Below are positions 17,017-25,057 of a stretch of 46,303 nt of DNA, one piece after another. The DNA comes from a virus. Position numbers and translations under genes: made by a program. The number at the start of each line of letters is the position of its first letter. The stretch's first letter is position 1. The stretch covers positions 1 to 46,303 of IMG/VR virus record IMGVR_UViG_3300010883_000064; one strand, given 5' to 3'. The notes below the pieces were generated by a model. That model did not search any database and was not told the origin of the DNA. It was given only the letters and a program-made list of their open reading frames with translations.

Positions 17017-17901
17017 TCACTTCAGGATGTCACCAAACGTATTTGGTATCCCCGGAGGGGCTATAGATTCTTGTGGGTAGCTAACTTGTACCACATTCTC
17101 TTCTAGCCGAACTATTGGGCGATCGTCGCTCTCTCCTTCACCAATTAAGTAGCCCAATACCTTAATAGTGATCTCGCTCGTAAACAGTCTTATATCTTCT
17201 CCCATCGCACCGACGTTGTTGCTGTGCGTAAAACTCTGATCGATGAAACCTTCGTATACATGTCCATTTCTGTGCATCGTAAATGCATTAATTTGTCCAG
17301 TACGTGTTATAAAAGGTTGCATTAGCTCATTAATTTGCTGTTGATACTCTGTTCTTATGGAGATTTTATATTCAAGGTCAACATATACAGGAATTGGAAT
17401 TGATAAAAACTGAATTACTACTTTCTTGTTGGTTCTCGGAGAATGTCTTTGTGACTTTTGACCAACATTGTTTCTCGTGCCAGTCGCAACAGCAAAATTT
17501 CTAGTTTTATCTTGAACTATTCTTCTTCCAACTATAAAGCGACCCGAACGACCGTTTTTATCTTGAGAATAAAGATGCGCTTGAAACGTTCCTTTGCGGG
17601 ATGGATCTTTTGTTATTCCTGTTCTCTCGACGCTTATAAGCGGAAGTATTAAGCCACCGGCATCATCTCTAAGGCTCTTGTCGTTTTTAATTTGAAAAGC
17701 TCTTTCTGGGGCTTGCCACAAAATAGGCACTTTCTTAAAACCCGAATTGGTTGTAGTGAGTAGGTTTAAGTCTTCTTTTATCCACGACATCAATGCATAA
17801 TCAACACTTTCAATAGAAGAACCCAACATTCCAACTTCTTTCAAAGTAAAGTGAGCACTTCCAGTAGGAAGCATTGCAAAATCAAAATTATCAGGTAGCA
17901 T
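17017..17901 (-). CDS. 15: tail sheath stabiliser/tail terminator, gp15-like
   Basis: A 294-residue protein. The arrangement resembles T4 gp15 (272 residues). A first half carries basic and variable segments. Then comes P-I-P-V-Y-V-D-L-E-Y-K-I-S-I-R-T-E-Y, with Q-Q-Q-I-N-E-L-M-Q-P-F, matching the gp15 segment in which a strand precedes R-T/Y-E and a helix ending in P. T4 gp15 caps the finished tail and joins it to the head. The ATG at 17901 is preferred to a TTG just before it because GGAAGG lies about 9 bases upstream. It overlaps the preceding gene by 11 bases and precedes the sheath gene. Confidence 0.65.
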   Translation of the reverse strand: MLPDNFDFAMLPTGSAHFTLKEVGMLGSSIESVDYALMSWIKEDLNLLTTTNSGFKKVPILWQAPERAFQIKNDKSLRDDAGGLILPLISVERTGITKDPSRKGTFQAHLYSQDKNGRSGRFIVGRRIVQDKTRNFAVATGTRNNVGQKSQRHSPRTNKKVVIQFLSIPIPVYVDLEYKISIRTEYQQQINELMQPFITRTGQINAFTMHRNGHVYEGFIDQSFTHSNNVGAMGEDIRLFTSEITIKVLGYLIGEGESDDRPIVRLEENVVQVSYPQESIAPPGIPNTFGDILK

Positions 17902-18379
17902 CAAAAAGTCCCTTCCTTGCTCTCTTACATATGGCCGCTATTTCAAGTTCTTTGTTATTTTGACCAAATAACAATTTTGGCTCAGTTAGTTTAACTATCT
18001 CGTAATAATAATCATTATACAAAATAAAATCGCCTTCACGAACATACAGATCTTGATCTTCTTCTAATCTTCTTTTGTGAAAATGTATCAATACTTCCCA
18101 AGTCTTATCGATGCCAAAACCATCCATATATTCAGTCGAAAAATCTGTGTATTCGACTAACGCATATACTCTAATCGGCGGTAAAAACGTTTTTTCTATA
18201 GCCTCCCCATATAACTCATGAAATTTAGTAGTTTTCAAATCAATTGAATAATAAAGAACCTGCTGTCCAATGACTTTCTCAATTAATTCATCATTTACTT
18301 GTTTTACAAGATCTCGCTCCTTTTTCCCAAGAAAGAGAGGAGGAGGCGGAGTTTCTGGCTGTTTCCATTCGTTACCCAT
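17891..18379 (-). CDS. 14: neck protein, gp14-like
   Basis: A 162-residue protein. The N-terminal helix (K-K-E-R-D-L-V-K-Q-V-N-D-E-L), Y-Y-S-I-D, P-P-I-R-V-Y-A-L-V-E-Y, and R-E-G-D-F-I-L-Y-N-D-Y-Y-Y-E-I suit a head-tail connector of the gp14 type seen in marine T4-like phages. T4 gp14 itself is longer (256 residues). It is placed between the gp13-like and gp15-like genes, which is the T4 order. The GGATAA sequence upstream of the ATG is a weak ribosome binding site, and the gene starts 8 bases after the previous stop, so translation is probably coupled. Confidence 0.6.
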   Translation of the reverse strand: MGNEWKQPETPPPPLFLGKKERDLVKQVNDELIEKVIGQQVLYYSIDLKTTKFHELYGEAIEKTFLPPIRVYALVEYTDFSTEYMDGFGIDKTWEVLIHFHKRRLEEDQDLYVREGDFILYNDYYYEIVKLTEPKLLFGQNNKELEIAAICKRARKGLFDAT

Positions 18380-18387
18380 ATTTTAAC

Positions 18388-19686
18388 TTATCCTACAAAA
18401 ATTGGCAGCGGAGTAATCTTAATAACGCTAGCTGCGGCGTCTGCAATCTCCTGATCTTGTTTCGCAAGAGCCGCGTACTCGGTCTCTTTTAGAACTTCCA
18501 TCAATTTATCTTTAAGCGTGGTTTGTTCTTCTTTTGCCTGAGAGAGTAATTCGGCGTGATTCAAGGTTACGCTTTCGCCAGGAATTGGAATTGTCGTAAA
18601 TTTGCCTCGAATTTGACCAAGCATTTCTTTGCATAAAGCAAGAGAATATTTTCGAATCCATTGTTTCCCTATCGCATTAATACGATCATAAGGTATATTA
18701 TCGAACGGCAATGTATTAAGATTATTGATGCCCTTTACACCCGATCGGTAGTCATCGTTTTCTTCCCATGGATCCGTGTCAATATAAAATCTAAACCAAA
18801 TCCTATCTAAGGCGCCGAAGTCCCAATAACTCGGATTAGGATACAGTCTTAGTCTGTTATTGATGATCTCGTATGAATAGTGAGAAGTTCGCGTAAATAA
18901 CGAATCTTCATACATAACAGCTTGTAATTTATTTTGCCATGTTGGAATAACTTCAAAAGTTGAATCATCGGCATATTGACCATATGTTGAATAATTTCCT
19001 ACCACGCCAATGCCTCCATAATAGCCGTAAAAGCGCCACATTGCCGCCGGAGACATATAAAAAACTTTCGTTATATAAATGCGCAGATCTGAAACTTTTC
19101 CAGAAAAATCTACTGCCTGACCGGAATCATCCACGCCGGAAGAAGAGGCATCTTCAACAATTTTCTGCAAATCATAATCTTGTATGCTGCTATTGGGCTG
19201 AAAGGAACCCGAATATTGACGCAAGGTACCTCCAAAGCCGCCGGCGGCTGCAGCGGCGTCTCCAACGCGGCGAGAGTATCCCAGGGTATATCTAGGGTAT
19301 CTAAGTTGAACATGGGAACCGCTGAGGTCATCTCCTCCTCTAAGCTGACCATTGTGATCAAAGGCGCCGGTCGCATTTCCCAAAACATTGGATAATACGT
19401 TTTTTCCTTGATGCAAGTTAAAGATGTAGGAATATTCTAACACTGCTTCTTCGTAGGCAGCATAAACATTAGAAACGGCTAATTCAATATCAACAACATC
19501 GCCGCCAAGCTTTCTATAAACATAAGATACTTGATCAGACGCCCCACTAATGAAATCGTATGAGCCAGTATACATACCAAAAACAACACCATTTTTAACA
19601 TCGTCTCCGGTTCCATCTGAAAGGTTTCCGGTTGCTGGTAATATAACGGCGCTAGTTGTTGACTTTGGGCTTAAATCAGTGGGCAT
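18388..19686 (-). CDS. 13: neck/head-completion protein, gp13-like
   Basis: A 432-residue protein. Its first third has V-S-Y-V-Y-R-K-L-G-G-D-V-V-D-I-E-L, matching the start of neck and adaptor proteins (hydrophobic helix, then V-x-I-E-L). The C-terminal part, I-R-K-Y-S-L-A-L-C-K-E-M-L-G and I-P-G-E-S-V-T-L-N with a following helix, is the most conserved gp13-type segment. T4 gp13 has 309 residues, so the middle Gly/Tyr-rich region is an expansion. The protein likely forms the ring under the portal to which the tail is attached. AGGAGG precedes the ATG. It follows a terminator at 19717-19744. Confidence 0.65.
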   Translation of the reverse strand: MPTDLSPKSTTSAVILPATGNLSDGTGDDVKNGVVFGMYTGSYDFISGASDQVSYVYRKLGGDVVDIELAVSNVYAAYEEAVLEYSYIFNLHQGKNVLSNVLGNATGAFDHNGQLRGGDDLSGSHVQLRYPRYTLGYSRRVGDAAAAAGGFGGTLRQYSGSFQPNSSIQDYDLQKIVEDASSSGVDDSGQAVDFSGKVSDLRIYITKVFYMSPAAMWRFYGYYGGIGVVGNYSTYGQYADDSTFEVIPTWQNKLQAVMYEDSLFTRTSHYSYEIINNRLRLYPNPSYWDFGALDRIWFRFYIDTDPWEENDDYRSGVKGINNLNTLPFDNIPYDRINAIGKQWIRKYSLALCKEMLGQIRGKFTTIPIPGESVTLNHAELLSQAKEEQTTLKDKLMEVLKETEYAALAKQDQEIADAAASVIKITPLPIFVG

Positions 19687-19716
19687 AAACAGTCCTCCTA
19701 CAATAATTAGTTCTGA

Positions 19717-19744
19717 TAAAACAAAACCCCAGACAAGCTAGGGT
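19717..19744 (-). terminator. rho-independent terminator
   Basis: Minus-strand ACCCTAG and CTGGGGT (one G-T wobble) pair as a 7-bp stem around a 5-base loop, followed by TTTTGTTTT. It lies just after the stop of the histone-like gene (19759-20109) and before the gp13-like gene. Confidence 0.6.
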
Positions 19745-19758
19745 GTGTTTGCAAAGAT

Positions 19759-20109
19759 TTAACTATTTTGCGCAGGGGTGGTGGTTGTGTTCTTTTTTGG
19801 TGCTCTTTTTCTGGCTGAAGTAGATCTTTTTCGCGGTGAAGTTGTAGTTTTCTTGGCTTTTGCCGTTTTCAACTTGGGCTTGGGCGTTGTAGGTATAGTT
19901 AAAGTTGGGGTCTCGGCTGCTTTCTGTGTTAATTTCGGTTCTGGAGCGATTTCTTCAACTTTTAAATCCAGCGCGGGCGTCGGTTCTTCAACAACTTCAG
20001 GTTCGACTGTTTTTGGCATCATTTGAGCCAAAAACTTGGCTCTCGGGTGATTGCTGTGTTTTACGTTAAATTTTGCTTTGGCGGATTTTAGTCTTCTTTT
20101 CTTGCCCAT
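19759..20109 (-). CDS. small basic histone H1-like protein
   Basis: A 116-residue protein with no hydrophobic core. Residues 1-30 are Lys/Arg-rich (G-K-K-R-R-L-K-S-A-K-A-K). Residues 35-65 are Pro- and Glu-rich. The last 45 are Lys/Arg/Ala/Thr/Pro-rich with K-T-A-K-A-K-K-T-T-T and R-K-R-S-T-S-A-R-K-R-A-P-K-K, like the tail of histone H1. It may bind nucleic acid, either packaged DNA or RNA. CAGGAG precedes the ATG, and a terminator follows. It sits with head-completion genes, consistent with a virion or DNA-condensing role. No family assignment is possible by eye. Confidence 0.7.
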   Translation of the reverse strand: MGKKRRLKSAKAKFNVKHSNHPRAKFLAQMMPKTVEPEVVEEPTPALDLKVEEIAPEPKLTQKAAETPTLTIPTTPKPKLKTAKAKKTTTSPRKRSTSARKRAPKKNTTTTPAQNS

Positions 20110-20197
20110 AAAAAACTCCTGGTTTGTATAGTAATTAGTCTAAAAAAACGAAAATCTCAAAAAATTACGGGCGAAAAAAATGACAGATCGGTGTTTT

Positions 20198-20449
20198 TTA
20201 TTCTTCCTGCGGTTCAGCAACAACTTGTATTAACTCGCGGAAATTGTCTAACAAGTTTTTGTGCGCCTCTAAAAGCATTTTGACCAGTTGTTCTACTTCT
20301 TGGACTCGCGCTTCTATAGTAAATTTATCTTGTATTTCTCTTACTTCGGCTTCTAAAAATTCTATTCTTTGCTTGGTATGAAACATGCTCCGCCCTTCAA
20401 TTGGTATGCGGTTATCTTCGGCAGGGGTTGGTACCTCTTTCTTTTCCAT
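20198..20449 (-). CDS. small coiled-coil protein, unknown
   Basis: An 83-residue acidic protein. Residues 24-75 form a continuous heptad-like helix (R-I-E-F-L-E-A-E-V-R-E-I, V-Q-E-V-E-Q-L-V-K-M-L), so it is likely an oligomeric coiled coil. There is no signal peptide or Cys. GGAGG precedes the ATG, and the CTATTTAT element lies 19 bases upstream, just after the terminator at 20491-20518. It may therefore be read from its own promoter together with the histone-like gene. The function is unknown; head assembly is a guess from position. Confidence 0.75.
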   Translation of the reverse strand: MEKKEVPTPAEDNRIPIEGRSMFHTKQRIEFLEAEVREIQDKFTIEARVQEVEQLVKMLLEAHKNLLDNFRELIQVVAEPQEE

Positions 20450-20468
20450 TATTCCTCCAATGGTTATA

Positions 20469-20476
20469 ATAAATAG
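20469..20476 (-). promoter_or_regulatory. candidate late promoter element CTATTTAT
   Basis: Minus-strand AACTATTTATTATAAC, 14 bases downstream of the terminator stem at 20491-20518 and 19 bases before the ATG of the coiled-coil gene. The order terminator, element, ribosome binding site, gene is the same as at 12.0 kb. Confidence 0.5.
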
Positions 20477-20490
20477 TTACCAGATAAAGG

Positions 20491-20518
20491 AAACCCCCAG
20501 CCAATTGGCTGGGGGTTT
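20491..20518 (-). terminator. rho-independent terminator
   Basis: A perfect 28-base inverted repeat; the minus strand reads AAACCCCCAGCC, AATT, GGCTGGGGGTTT. It lies 28 bases after the stop of the head-surface protein gene. The T-run is short (TTTCCTTTAT), but the stem is very stable. Being palindromic, it would work on either strand. Confidence 0.85.
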
Positions 20519-20545
20519 CATATCGCTTATAAACTATGTTCTAGT

Positions 20546-21796
20546 TTACTCGTTGATAAGGCGACTCATAGCTATATAATGAACATCGAGGGCCTCAGCG
20601 GCTGCGGCGCCTGCCTCAATTCCGATATAAGGAATAAGGTCGATATCATTAGTAAGTGCTTTAGACTTCGATGTAGAGCTATATGCTGGCTGACCGTAGT
20701 TGAACAACTCAACATCATTTGCAACTGTAGCGTCGAGCGTCTTCAATGTGATCTGAGTAGCACTGTCAACTGATTGGACAATGCCAATCGGAACGGCAGT
20801 GTCGGCAACATAGACATAATCGTCAGCTTTAAAAGCAGTCAGCGCGGTTGTTCCATCGACGGTTATAGCGATTGGGACCGTGGAAGTAGATCCGCCAGAG
20901 GCGCCATTAACAACAACATTGCTTGAACCCCATAACGCGTTATCGGTACCAGAGTTGGTGCTTGTGTGTCCACTGTCATTAACTAATCCATATTGAGTTC
21001 CGTTAACGAAGACGGAAGCCTTCCGGTCCGAGTCGATAACAATCTTAAGATGATACGTTGTGTTTGCTGCGACAGCAAGATCCAAGCGAGTTGTGTAAAA
21101 TACATCAGCGATTGAGTAAACAACATGCCATCCCATGCCACTACCGTCGACTGCCATAGCCGTGTTGTCGGTGGTGGAAAGAGTCTGACCGTTGGTCGCG
21201 TCTGTGTTGTAGCAGAACCAGACTGAGTTAGCATCAGTGATGGCCAATTGGTCCTTGGTCAGCTTCAAACCTGCCCAGACTTTCTGGTTGTCGATAGCAT
21301 TCGTGGAAATACTACATTCCCACTCCACTGAATTTTCGGTACCCCATTTAACGGCTGTCCATGCAGTCTGTTTGGTGTCCAGGTGTGGCAGGATGATGGA
21401 TTGGTCCTGATCGGCGCCGGCTCCCGTTATTGTAATTCCTGCGCGGCCGACTGTATTTGCGCCGGCATCGAATGTGACTAAAGCAGTCGTCATATTGGTG
21501 CCGAGTACTTCGAAGTTTTTGTTGGCTACATTATGAATTAAAGTATTGGCTGCATCTTCTGAGGTAGCTAGGACAGCATTGAGTCCCGGACACTGGAGAA
21601 AATGTTCTTCAAGATAATAACGTCCGATGTCGCCGATAGAGCTGCCGATGGCGTTTGCATCCCAATACGTGAAAGTAGGCTCTACAGTCGTTGTAATGGT
21701 GCAGTTTGTCAGTGTTGCATCCACGAGATTTATATCCCTCTTTAAGCCCTCTAATAATGCCTCGATTCGTGCGAGACCCACTCTTTTTGTACCCAT
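20546..21796 (-). CDS. putative head-surface/virion protein with lectin-like domain
   Basis: A 416-residue protein. It opens with G-T-K-R-V-G-L-A-R-I-E-A-L-L-E-G-L-K-R, a helix, followed by short beta-rich stretches. Around residues 150-300 the pattern V-E-W-E-C-S-I, G-W-H-V-V-Y and Y-H-L-K-I-V-I-D-S-D-R-K-A-S-V-F-V-N-G resembles a concanavalin/LamG-type jelly roll, which often binds sugars. It directly follows the major capsid gene, so a capsid decoration or head fibre role is reasonable. The ATG at 21796 is chosen because GGGAGG lies 9 bases upstream; an open frame extends to 21946, but that part overlaps a terminator and leader. T4 has no obvious equivalent. Confidence 0.6.
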   Translation of the reverse strand: MGTKRVGLARIEALLEGLKRDINLVDATLTNCTITTTVEPTFTYWDANAIGSSIGDIGRYYLEEHFLQCPGLNAVLATSEDAANTLIHNVANKNFEVLGTNMTTALVTFDAGANTVGRAGITITGAGADQDQSIILPHLDTKQTAWTAVKWGTENSVEWECSISTNAIDNQKVWAGLKLTKDQLAITDANSVWFCYNTDATNGQTLSTTDNTAMAVDGSGMGWHVVYSIADVFYTTRLDLAVAANTTYHLKIVIDSDRKASVFVNGTQYGLVNDSGHTSTNSGTDNALWGSSNVVVNGASGGSTSTVPIAITVDGTTALTAFKADDYVYVADTAVPIGIVQSVDSATQITLKTLDATVANDVELFNYGQPAYSSTSKSKALTNDIDLIPYIGIEAGAAAAEALDVHYIAMSRLINE

Positions 21797-21856
21797 AGTT
21801 AAAAACCCTCCCTTTATAATCATGTCCCTGTATTGGTTTATTTCAGCAATACTAGG

Positions 21857-21876
21857 GGGTAGCTCAAAGTCTACCC
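21857..21876 (-). other. leader hairpin 2
   Basis: Minus-strand GGGTAG and CTACCC pair around an 8-base loop. It lies in the leader of the gene at 20546-21796, between hairpin 1 and the ribosome binding site. No T-run follows. Confidence 0.4.
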
Positions 21877-21889
21877 GATAACTTTTGGT

Positions 21890-21906
21890 GTGAACTATTT
21901 GTTCAC
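21890..21906 (-). other. leader hairpin 1 / inverted repeat
   Basis: Minus-strand GTGAAC and GTTCAC are a perfect 6-base inverted repeat around a 5-base spacer (AAATA). It lies just downstream of the candidate promoter element at 21911-21919. It could be an operator or an RNA stem-loop in the leader. Confidence 0.4.
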
Positions 21907-21910
21907 TGCC

Positions 21911-21919
21911 TATAAGTAG
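21911..21919 (-). promoter_or_regulatory. late-promoter-like element (one mismatch)
   Basis: Minus-strand CTACTTATA differs at one base from CTATTTATA found at 29.9 kb. It lies just after the terminator at 21933-21960, repeating the terminator-then-element order. If used, it gives a leader of about 110 bases containing two hairpins. Confidence 0.3.
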
Positions 21920-21932
21920 TTTCAGACAAACG

Positions 21933-21960
21933 AAAGCCCCCGTCAAAAGACGGAGGCTTT
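21933..21960 (-). terminator. rho-independent terminator of the capsid gene
   Basis: Minus-strand AAAGCCTCCGTC and GACGGGGGCTTT form a 12-bp stem with one T-G wobble and a TTTT loop. CGTTTGTC follows, a weak T-run. It begins 22 bases after the stop of the major capsid gene, so it should end most capsid transcripts. Confidence 0.85.
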
Positions 21961-21982
21961 ACATTTATATTGCGACTAAGGT

Positions 21983-23839
21983 TTAGCTAGTTGCGCCAGC
22001 CTCACCAAGGAGTCCGCGAACGACAACTAAGCCATACATATCGGGACGAACCATCTTCTTGGCATAACGAGTCATGACTCCCTTACGGGGCACGAAGTCC
22101 TCTGGTCCAAAGATAGTAGGTGTGGTCTGCAGTGGCACATAAGGCGCGTACACATATCCGCTTTCAAGGAAAGAAGATCCGCGTCGACCAACCAAGACGA
22201 GTGAGCGTGGGAAGTAGGGGTCTACCATCACATCAAACTTCTTGGAAAGGCTGCCAACGCGAACAGCTCCAATGGAACCCTTCTCGTCATCAGACGTGAC
22301 CATGGCACGGAATCCGGCAGTGAACTCAAGGATGTTAGCAACTTCGGGTCCGCAGACAACGAAGTTAGCTCCACCACGAAGAGTCTTCCTGTGGATCTGG
22401 GCCGACACATCATTGATTGTCTCAATGAGGGTCTCATACCACTCGCTCACTGTACCCGTGAAATCGGGAGCAGCAGAGCTAGCACCAATCTCGCCGCCGG
22501 TTGTACGATTAACGAACAAGCCGGGAGAACGAGACCAATACATTGTAGCGGCGGTAGCACCACGAACAAGATCGCCAAGGATCTCACGATCGATTTCAAG
22601 GGCAATCTGCTCAGACAGAATACTGGTAAGCTCGACCTCGGCATCAAGGTTGTGGTAAGCGTTAAGATCCTGTCCTAACTCTGGAGTCCACTTAGCCTTA
22701 AGCTTTTTGGTCTGAGCGGTAACAGCAATGCTATCCACCTTGATGTCGATCTCGGGGATCCGAGGCTCTTCTTCAAGACCCCACGCTGTGGCACCCTTAA
22801 GAGAACCTAAAGCGTTGCTCGTTGCAAAGTTATCATCGATTGGGAACCGAAGATTAACTCGACCTGAATCCACCACACCAGTAAGAGCCGAGAGCATTCC
22901 ATAATCGGTAGTACTGCCGACATCTAGAGCCACAGCGCCACTCTTCTGAGTGAAGACAAGGACCATCTTGTAATTAGCAGAGCTTGGATCGTTCTCATTA
23001 GAACCAGTGCTAACCTGAGTCAACCGACGAACAAGCGTGCATGCATTTAGAATAGCAGTGTCGCTAGTGGTTGCGTGAACCTGCATACCAACAAGATTCT
23101 GGATAGCCAACTGATCAAGATCTCCAGTAGTAGAACCTGTAATCTCGATAGCAACGGCAGCTGAACCAGAAAGATCTGGGTCAAACTGACAAAGCTTATC
23201 AAGGGTATCCTGCTGTGCCTGAGTCTGATAGTTAGGAGCAGTTGCTGCATCTCTGCCAACAACACCGGAGGCTACAACAACCCAACCAACATTCCATGAC
23301 TTGGCGCTAATTGTTGCAGAACCAGTAGCGGAAGCATAACCGTTATTTAATGCATAAGGACCAGCCTCAGCACTAGTACCGGAAAGACTCACACCGCCTG
23401 TCAGTGCGGCACCAACGACTCCACCACCGTAGAGAGACTCTGCAGTAGAGCCATATCCCAAACGGGGGAGCCCACCCGAACCACCATCACCTACGTCATT
23501 AGACGTAACGAAGTCCAGGAAGAAAATGAGTCCCGAGGGGAGACTCATGGGCTGAACACTAACGAGATCGTTAGCAATTAAGCCTGCGAAGACACGACGA
23601 ACGATGGGGAATGCGACGGCGGCAAAGCCTTCAACATCACCAGCACTCATACTCACTGCCTCGCGGAGAAGCTCTTTAGCCTGATTTTCAAGCAGCCGAG
23701 CCATTCCAGTTTTTTTACGTTCACTACCAAGACCCTCTAAGAGTCCTGTGCGCTCCCACTTTGTTAACAAAGCGTGACCTTCGGTGCGCATATCACGATT
23801 AACGATACCTTCCGTTAATCTTTCAACGATTCCTGACAT
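21983..23839 (-). CDS. 23: major capsid protein, gp23-like
   Basis: A 618-residue protein with the T4-like capsid N terminus (E-R-L-T-E-G-I, K-W-E-R-T-G-L-L) and the hallmark V-S-V-Q-P-M-S-L-P-S-G near 93-103. L-R-E at 58-60 followed by Ala61 is a likely prohead protease site; T4 gp23 is cut at residue 65, so the processed form would begin at A61. The C-terminal half contains the conserved capsid core. The start is the ATG at 23839, not the GTG nine bases before it. The reason is that AAAGGAGGTGAT (23844-23855), complementary over twelve bases to the 3' end of 16S rRNA, ends 5 bases upstream of that ATG. It follows the scaffold gene, as in T4. Confidence 0.95.
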   Translation of the reverse strand: MSGIVERLTEGIVNRDMRTEGHALLTKWERTGLLEGLGSERKKTGMARLLENQAKELLREAVSMSAGDVEGFAAVAFPIVRRVFAGLIANDLVSVQPMSLPSGLIFFLDFVTSNDVGDGGSGGLPRLGYGSTAESLYGGGVVGAALTGGVSLSGTSAEAGPYALNNGYASATGSATISAKSWNVGWVVVASGVVGRDAATAPNYQTQAQQDTLDKLCQFDPDLSGSAAVAIEITGSTTGDLDQLAIQNLVGMQVHATTSDTAILNACTLVRRLTQVSTGSNENDPSSANYKMVLVFTQKSGAVALDVGSTTDYGMLSALTGVVDSGRVNLRFPIDDNFATSNALGSLKGATAWGLEEEPRIPEIDIKVDSIAVTAQTKKLKAKWTPELGQDLNAYHNLDAEVELTSILSEQIALEIDREILGDLVRGATAATMYWSRSPGLFVNRTTGGEIGASSAAPDFTGTVSEWYETLIETINDVSAQIHRKTLRGGANFVVCGPEVANILEFTAGFRAMVTSDDEKGSIGAVRVGSLSKKFDVMVDPYFPRSLVLVGRRGSSFLESGYVYAPYVPLQTTPTIFGPEDFVPRKGVMTRYAKKMVRPDMYGLVVVRGLLGEAGATS

Positions 23840-23843
23840 AATT

Positions 23844-23855
23844 ATCACCTCCTTT
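23844..23855 (-). promoter_or_regulatory. extended ribosome binding site of capsid gene
   Basis: AAAGGAGGTGAT on the minus strand matches the complete anti-Shine-Dalgarno complement, with GGAGG eight bases before the ATG at 23839. Other genes here have 4-6 base sites. It decides the start codon and fits the very high output needed for a capsid protein. Confidence 0.8.
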
Positions 23856-23873
23856 TATATAATGATTTTATGT

Positions 23874-24983
23874 TTATTTTATTCCAGCTAGTTTCTTCAT
23901 CCTTTCTTGGAAAGGATCAGAAGGTGTGCTCTCTTTACGAGAAGCACGAATTACAGTGGAACTAGAACGACGATTAATTGCCTCGCTCAGCGATTGGGGT
24001 CCACGTTTTGGTGTAGACTGCGCTGTGCTTTGAAGCGTATCAAAAATTGTCCTTGCTTCTGTAACTGAACCAGCACGCGAAATAGCTTCGACAATTCTAT
24101 CTTTTTGTCGCTCATTTAAGGAGGTATTTCTTAATACACGGTTCGTGTAAAGCAAGCGGGCATTAGAAAGGTTTATATTTTGTAGACCCTCTTTAAGCTC
24201 ATTAGTTGCTTGCTTATATTGTTTGTTTTGCTCACTGAGTTGTTTATTTTCGAAAACTAACTCTTCTTGAGCTTTCTTTAAATCTTTTAATTCTTCTTCG
24301 ACTTCGGTACTTCGGCGATGAGCCATCTCTTTCTCCATTTCCCATTTCATGTCGTATTGTCCTCGACCGGCCCAACCTGATAAATCGGCGCCCATATCGA
24401 CGGTAAGCTTTTCTACGATGGAGTCAATAACCTCATCAGTAATATTCAGCCCCTCATCGGTGCCGCCATAACCAGAGGCTTCTTCTTCTTCTTCTTCTTC
24501 GCCAGTCGAATCTTCATCGGAAACGCTAACGGTGTCATCGTCTTCTTCCGAGAGAATATTTATAAGCTCCGACCGATCGATTTCAATTTCTTCGGACTCG
24601 CTTAATTGTTCTTCTAGGGCGTTAATAGCCTCTTGTAGTGTATCTAGATCCACATTGAATTCAACTGGGTCACCTAGGTCAGGCAATGAGCTTAAATTTT
24701 GACCTTGTTCATTAGAAAGTCCATCGGTTGAAGACAGGGGAATATTTTTTACGATCTCTTCTGGCTCTTCTTCTTCTTCGACGGCTCCCATTGCAGGATC
24801 TGCTGCAGCGGGATCTGCTGCAGCGGGATCGTCAGTAAAAATATCTTCTTGTTCTAAAAGCTGATCTAATGTCTTACGAAATTCATCAGAATACTTCTCA
24901 ACGATCGCAGCTTCTGCATTTTTTAACGCTGTCTCGCGCAGCGCTTTTGCATCTACTATTGCTTCTTGTAATAAACTAGACAT
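23874..24983 (-). CDS. 22: prohead core scaffold protein, gp22-like
   Basis: A 369-residue, strongly acidic protein directly before the capsid gene, the place of gp22 in T4. The first 48 residues are helical (Q-E-A-I-V-D-A-K-A-L). Residues 50-200 are low in complexity, with a tandem A-A-A-D-P unit encoded by a perfect 15-base repeat (24800-24830) and long Glu runs. Residues about 205-270 are coiled coil. The C terminus (D-P-F-Q-E-R-M-K-K-L-A-G-I-K) is basic, like the capsid-binding tails of scaffold proteins. Scaffolds of this kind fill the prohead and are later degraded by the gp21-like protease. TAGGAG precedes the ATG. Confidence 0.85.
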   Translation of the reverse strand: MSSLLQEAIVDAKALRETALKNAEAAIVEKYSDEFRKTLDQLLEQEDIFTDDPAAADPAAADPAMGAVEEEEEPEEIVKNIPLSSTDGLSNEQGQNLSSLPDLGDPVEFNVDLDTLQEAINALEEQLSESEEIEIDRSELINILSEEDDDTVSVSDEDSTGEEEEEEEASGYGGTDEGLNITDEVIDSIVEKLTVDMGADLSGWAGRGQYDMKWEMEKEMAHRRSTEVEEELKDLKKAQEELVFENKQLSEQNKQYKQATNELKEGLQNINLSNARLLYTNRVLRNTSLNERQKDRIVEAISRAGSVTEARTIFDTLQSTAQSTPKRGPQSLSEAINRRSSSTVIRASRKESTPSDPFQERMKKLAGIK

Positions 24984-25014
24984 ACAGGTGCTCCTAAAAA
25001 AATACTAATTCAAA

Positions 25015-25022
25015 ATAAATAG
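25015..25022 (-). promoter_or_regulatory. candidate late promoter element CTATTTAT
   Basis: Minus-strand CACTATTTATTTTGAA, 31 bases upstream of the scaffold ATG, in the 74-base gap after the large fibre gene. It would allow scaffold and capsid to be made independently of the long fibre transcript. Confidence 0.5.
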
Positions 25023-25057
25023 TGTTCCTACGTCGAAAAAGCATTATATTATTACTA

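Noticed and set aside
20546-21946. Longer 466-residue reading for the head-surface gene
   Set aside because: The extra N-terminal part crosses a terminator-promoter-hairpin leader, while a strong GGGAGG stands right before the ATG at 21796.
23840-23848. GTG start for the capsid gene three codons upstream
   Set aside because: It would lie within the ribosome binding site AAAGGAGGTGAT; the ATG at 23839 has ideal spacing.
24477-24505. TTC/GAA microsatellites (also 45618-45642) as functional repeats
   Set aside because: They simply encode Glu runs in acidic proteins; no evidence of another role.
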